DNA of 16,006 nucleotides from Oscillospiraceae bacterium (GTDB lineage Bacteria; Bacillota_A; Clostridia; Oscillospirales; Oscillospiraceae): positions 1-16,006 of the forward strand of contig JAGBEM010000165.1 of the NCBI GenBank assembly GCA_017936985.1. Direction: 5' to 3'. Below, one piece after another: positions 13,003 to 16,006 of the stretch. Position numbers and translations under genes: made by a program. Positions within the stretch are counted from its first letter, which is position 1; each line of letters opens with the position of its first letter. The notes beneath the pieces were generated by a model, which was given only the letters and a program-made list of their open reading frames with translations, was not told the origin of the DNA and ran no database searches.

Positions 13003-14919
13003 TTATGAGTCTCCTGTAAAGTCGTCCTGGTACATATTCCCGCGGATACGAACGATTGCGGTATCGGTTTCGGTCAGAACGCTACCTGCCGCATCCTTTG
13101 CCGTTAACGTGAAGGTTAACGTATAGTCACCATCCGGGGTTTCTACAGGGATGTAGACACAGCGCTTATCCAGCGGACTGTCAACGTTCTCCGGAAAATG
13201 GAAGATACCGCCTGTGCCTTCTTCCAGAATGACAGTTTTTAAGCCCTGGCCGAAGTTGTAGGTCATAGTCAGCTTTACGTCAGTAACACCACTGTAAGAC
13301 GCATCTACATCGGCAAAAATGCCATAACCACTCTTAATGGAGCCGGACACGGCAGAAAGACCGGTGTCATTTGTCACATTGATCCCATCGATCCCAATAG
13401 AACCCTCGGGCTTGAAGGATGCGGTGATGGTATGTGCCGCAGTGACATTGGAGAAGGTGTAGGTGGTCAGCGCGCCCTTGCTGATACCATCGACAAGAAG
13501 ATCATCCACCAGGAAGCCGGAATTGGGTGTGATAGTGAAGGCCTTGGAACTACCGTGCGTCACCTGAATGGTTCCTGCGGGAGAGATGCTGCCACCAGTT
13601 CCGGCAGAAGCAACGATATCGTAGGTCTTTTCTTTGAAGGTTGCGGAGATCGTATGCTTTTCCGTGACATCCTGGAAGGTGTAGGTGCCAACAGGGCCTT
13701 GATCCGCGCCATCGACCAAAACCTTGTCAATCACATAGCCTGCGCTGGGCGTAATGGTGAAGCTCTTATCCTCACCGCGGTCTACGGTGACAGTGCCGGC
13801 CGGAGAGATGGAACCACCGGGGCCTGCAGATGCTTCGATGTCAAAGGTGAACTGCTCAAAGACAACCTGAATGGTGTGTGCCTTTCGGACATAGTTGAAC
13901 GTGTAGGTATCCTCCGTATAGTTGCCGCGGGAAGGAGGATCGGCAACATCTACACCGTCCACCAAAATGCTCTTAATTACAGCATTGTCGTAGGCGTTGA
14001 TATCGAAGGTGATATTGCCATACCGCTTGACATAGTTTTCACCATAAGGTGTGATGGTGCCACCATCGTTGCAGGATGCAGTGACCTTGTAGTTGGTGGT
14101 AGTTGGTGTGAAGAAACCGCCGCCACCATAACTGCTGGTATAGACTTTCTGACCGTTTTCATAGTAGTAGCCACCGTCGACCGTGTCTACCGCATCGCCG
14201 GTATAGTTATACTCTGCACGGGTGCTTTCTACTGCATCGTGAGCTTCATTCATTTTCTCCTTTGCCGCAGCAGCAGCTTCTGCGTCACCGGCAGCGACTG
14301 CGGCATTGTACTCCGACTGTGCCAGTGCGTATTCCTGCTTGGATGCTTCCAGATCCTTCTGCAGCTGTGCAGCTTCTGCATCTGTAAGTCCCAACAGTTC
14401 CTTGGCAACAGCAACTTCTGAAGCAGCGCTTTCAATGGAACCGTAGTTGCCGGTTGCGGTTACCTGAGCAGCAGCATTGTTGTACGCATTCTGCAGACCT
14501 TCGTGGGTGCCGCCATTGTTCATATAGGCATTGATGGAACTATCGGTATAGGATCTGGCAGAAGTGCTGGAGACAGAACCGTTGCTGCTGACAGTGGTGT
14601 AAGTAATGGTGTTGGTCTTGCCATTACTGGTGCCAGAGGACTTGGTTGTATTGCCGGAACTGTCTGTGATTGTCCAGGTGCCTTGGGAACTGTTATAGGA
14701 AGCGGTTCCTCCGCTTCCGGCCTTCTGGTTTGCCAGCGCCACATTCTGCGCATGAAGCGCTTCACAGGTAGCGGTATCACCGGCGGCATTGGCGATATGC
14801 CAGGCAGCGGAGTTGGCCGCCATCTGGTCTTCGATACTGGCGGCCAGAACAGGGATAGAAAACGCGGTGATCGCAAGGATCACCGCGCAAAGAGAGACAA
14901 GCGATTTTAACTTTTTCAT
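13003..14919 (-). CDS. Secreted repeat protein with coiled coil and three beta repeats
   Basis: The protein has 638 aa. Residues 1-27 are a signal peptide (KKLKS, a hydrophobic core, then VLAA). About 30-135 is Ser/Thr/Asn-rich, 165-235 is a charged Ala-rich coiled coil, and 276-504 holds three tandem repeats of about 75 residues (276-356, 357-430, 431-504) of the InlB B-repeat/Flg_new kind. Each has GGSISPAG-like, F-I-P-GY, LVDG and Y-F-V-HTI-A-F landmarks; the second and third are the most alike. Residues 508-638 form a separate beta-rich domain. No LPxTG anchor or C-terminal helix is visible. It is most likely a surface or secreted adhesin-like protein for cell contact in mating, which is inference. 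ATG 14919 follows AGGAGG by 8 nt. Confidence 0.85.
   Translation of the reverse strand: MKKLKSLVSLCAVILAITAFSIPVLAASIEDQMAANSAAWHIANAAGDTATCEALHAQNVALANQKAGSGGTASYNSSQGTWTITDSSGNTTKSSGTSNGKTNTITYTTVSSNGSVSSTSARSYTDSSINAYMNNGGTHEGLQNAYNNAAAQVTATGNYGSIESAASEVAVAKELLGLTDAEAAQLQKDLEASKQEYALAQSEYNAAVAAGDAEAAAAAKEKMNEAHDAVESTRAEYNYTGDAVDTVDGGYYYENGQKVYTSSYGGGGFFTPTTTNYKVTASCNDGGTITPYGENYVKRYGNITFDINAYDNAVIKSILVDGVDVADPPSRGNYTEDTYTFNYVRKAHTIQVVFEQFTFDIEASAGPGGSISPAGTVTVDRGEDKSFTITPSAGYVIDKVLVDGADQGPVGTYTFQDVTEKHTISATFKEKTYDIVASAGTGGSISPAGTIQVTHGSSKAFTITPNSGFLVDDLLVDGISKGALTTYTFSNVTAAHTITASFKPEGSIGIDGINVTNDTGLSAVSGSIKSGYGIFADVDASYSGVTDVKLTMTYNFGQGLKTVILEEGTGGIFHFPENVDSPLDKRCVYIPVETPDGDYTLTFTLTAKDAAGSVLTETDTAIVRIRGNMYQDDFTGDS
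13408..14094 (-). repeat. Three tandem protein repeats of about 225 bp
   Basis: Codons 276-504 of the secreted protein form three units. Units 2 and 3 share nearly identical stretches (SAGPGGSISPAGT against SAGTGGSISPAGT) and many DNA words, for example on the plus strand near 13570-13600 and 13790-13830. Unit 1 is more diverged and has a longer insert before its last strand. Confidence 0.8.
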
Positions 14920-14945
14920 TGGTTCGTCCTCCTGATTGGGAAAGA

Positions 14946-15980
14946 TTATTTTGCTTCACCCAGCGGGACGATCGTGTGAATATACACGCGGCAGTCCGGC
15001 TGCGTGTTCATGTGGACGTCGACTGCAATGGATACTTCCTTGCCCTTTGCCAGCTGAGTAAAACCCAGACCGGTCAGCATGGCCAACTCTTCACCGGTAA
15101 GGTCAGCAGGCGCAACCTTCGGCGTAGCGGTGGCGATACCACGGACGGCAGTGGTCAGGCTGTCCATGGTGTCTGCCTGATAGATGCAGGCAGTATCCGT
15201 GCGGAAGCTCACAGTCAGTCGTTCCGACTGATAGCTGACTTCGGCGATAGCCTCTTTGATCACATTCTCATAGAATTTGTCAGAAGTACCGCCGTTCATG
15301 CTCTTGCCGATGGCATTGAAGTAGTATTTGCCGGTACGAGCCAGTGTGTGATACAGATACTCATGGGCGTTGGCGAAGTCCTTGAGCTTATCCCGGTTGG
15401 TTCCGTAGCAGAATGCAAGGGTATCGGAACTGAACTGCTTTTTTGCTTCTTCATAGCCAACAGCATCCTCCGGCTGTGTGTAAGGATAGGCACGCAGGTC
15501 GCTGATTTCTGCTGCGGTCAGCTCATCGGCGTAGATGCCGACAGTGCTGTACAGCGCAGAGTAATCCACGAAGGCGCCCAGAGCTTCTGCCACATAACGA
15601 ATGGGAACATAGGTGCGGCCATCCTTAAGGACAGCGGCAGTGTCCATGGTAACTGTGGAGGTACTGCCGTTTCTGGTGACCTTCAGAACTTCACTGCCAA
15701 TGGTAATGACAGCCTGAATGCCGTCCTTTTCAATAACAGCACTCTGGGCAGCTCCGTTCCAGGTGACTTTGGCACCCAGTTCTTCGCTGACAAAGCGGAC
15801 AGGGATCATGGTACGGCTGTTTGCATCCACAAAGGGCTGACCGTCCGGGAAGGAAACAGCGTTGCCATTGACCCGAACAGCAGGTGCAGGCTCCTTTGCC
15901 GATGCGGCGAAGACACCTCCAGTGCAGAGCAAGGAAACAGCCAGCAAAAGTGCGAAGATTCTTTTGATGTTTCGTTTCAT
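14946..15980 (-). CDS. Secreted protein with copper-amine-oxidase-N (stalk) domain
   Basis: The protein has 344 aa. Residues 1-26 are a signal peptide (MKRNIKR, a Leu-rich core, then FAASA). About 35-150 is the copper amine oxidase N-terminal 'stalk' domain, shown by two copies of the motif: TMIPVRFVSEELGAKVTW and RTYVPIRYVAEALGAFVDY. Here it is a structural or wall-associated module with no oxidase catalytic domain. Residues 155-344 are unrecognised and mixed helix/strand. ATG 15980 follows GGAGG by 6 nt; the promoter must lie to the right of the window. It is separated from the next secreted protein by 26 bases, so the two are co-transcribed and probably work together outside the cell. Confidence 0.85.
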   Translation of the reverse strand: MKRNIKRIFALLLAVSLLCTGGVFAASAKEPAPAVRVNGNAVSFPDGQPFVDANSRTMIPVRFVSEELGAKVTWNGAAQSAVIEKDGIQAVITIGSEVLKVTRNGSTSTVTMDTAAVLKDGRTYVPIRYVAEALGAFVDYSALYSTVGIYADELTAAEISDLRAYPYTQPEDAVGYEEAKKQFSSDTLAFCYGTNRDKLKDFANAHEYLYHTLARTGKYYFNAIGKSMNGGTSDKFYENVIKEAIAEVSYQSERLTVSFRTDTACIYQADTMDSLTTAVRGIATATPKVAPADLTGEELAMLTGLGFTQLAKGKEVSIAVDVHMNTQPDCRVYIHTIVPLGEAK

Positions 15981-16006
15981 AGTGTTCCTCCAAAAAATAT
16001 GATTTG

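Noticed and set aside
14946..15980. Copper amine oxidase activity
   Set aside because: Only the N-terminal stalk-type domain is present; there is no catalytic domain or topaquinone Tyr motif.
1..16006. CRISPR arrays, tRNA or rRNA genes, attachment sites
   Set aside because: No regularly spaced direct repeats, no cloverleaf or rRNA-like stretch, and no integrase or paired end repeats were seen on either strand.

Overview
The window looks like part of an integrated conjugative element, or conjugative plasmid, of a gut-type clostridial Firmicute of the Ruminococcaceae/Oscillospiraceae kind. The evidence is a set of type IV secretion (T4SS) genes of the Gram-positive type, strong AAGGAGG ribosome binding sites, frequent TTG and GTG starts, and moderately high GC. 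No species can be named from the sequence. Nearly everything lies on the minus strand and reads from the right edge to the left edge as one long operon with short gaps or overlaps.

Reading in the direction of transcription: two secreted proteins come first, one with a copper-amine-oxidase-N 'stalk' domain and one with a coiled coil and three beta repeats. Next are an unrecognised 137-aa protein, a RelE/HigB-like 127-aa protein, and a 27-aa GTG-started membrane peptide that is easily missed. A VirB2-like pilin gene follows; it is cut in two by a complete 2.7-kb group II intron with its reverse transcriptase/maturase. Then come a TrbL/VirB6-like channel protein with a very long Ser/Gln/Ala-rich tail, a membrane-anchored NlpC/P60 wall hydrolase (VirB1 role), an XRE regulator, a PrgI-family (VirB3-like) membrane protein, a stand-alone VirB4-N-terminal-like protein and a full VirB4 ATPase. 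The left end holds a frameshifted DUF6100-like gene, an intergenic region with two inverted repeats, and the start of a winged-helix-like gene that runs off the edge.

One insertion faces the other way. A plus-strand MntA-HepT toxin-antitoxin pair, with its own promoter and a strong terminator, sits between the two VirB4-related genes.

The genes together make most of a mating channel: pilin, inner-membrane pore, wall hydrolase and ATPase. The pilin can only be made after intron splicing. The intron lies in the sense orientation, and the reading frame is restored when its ends are joined, so the machine probably still works. Relaxase and coupling protein are not in this window.
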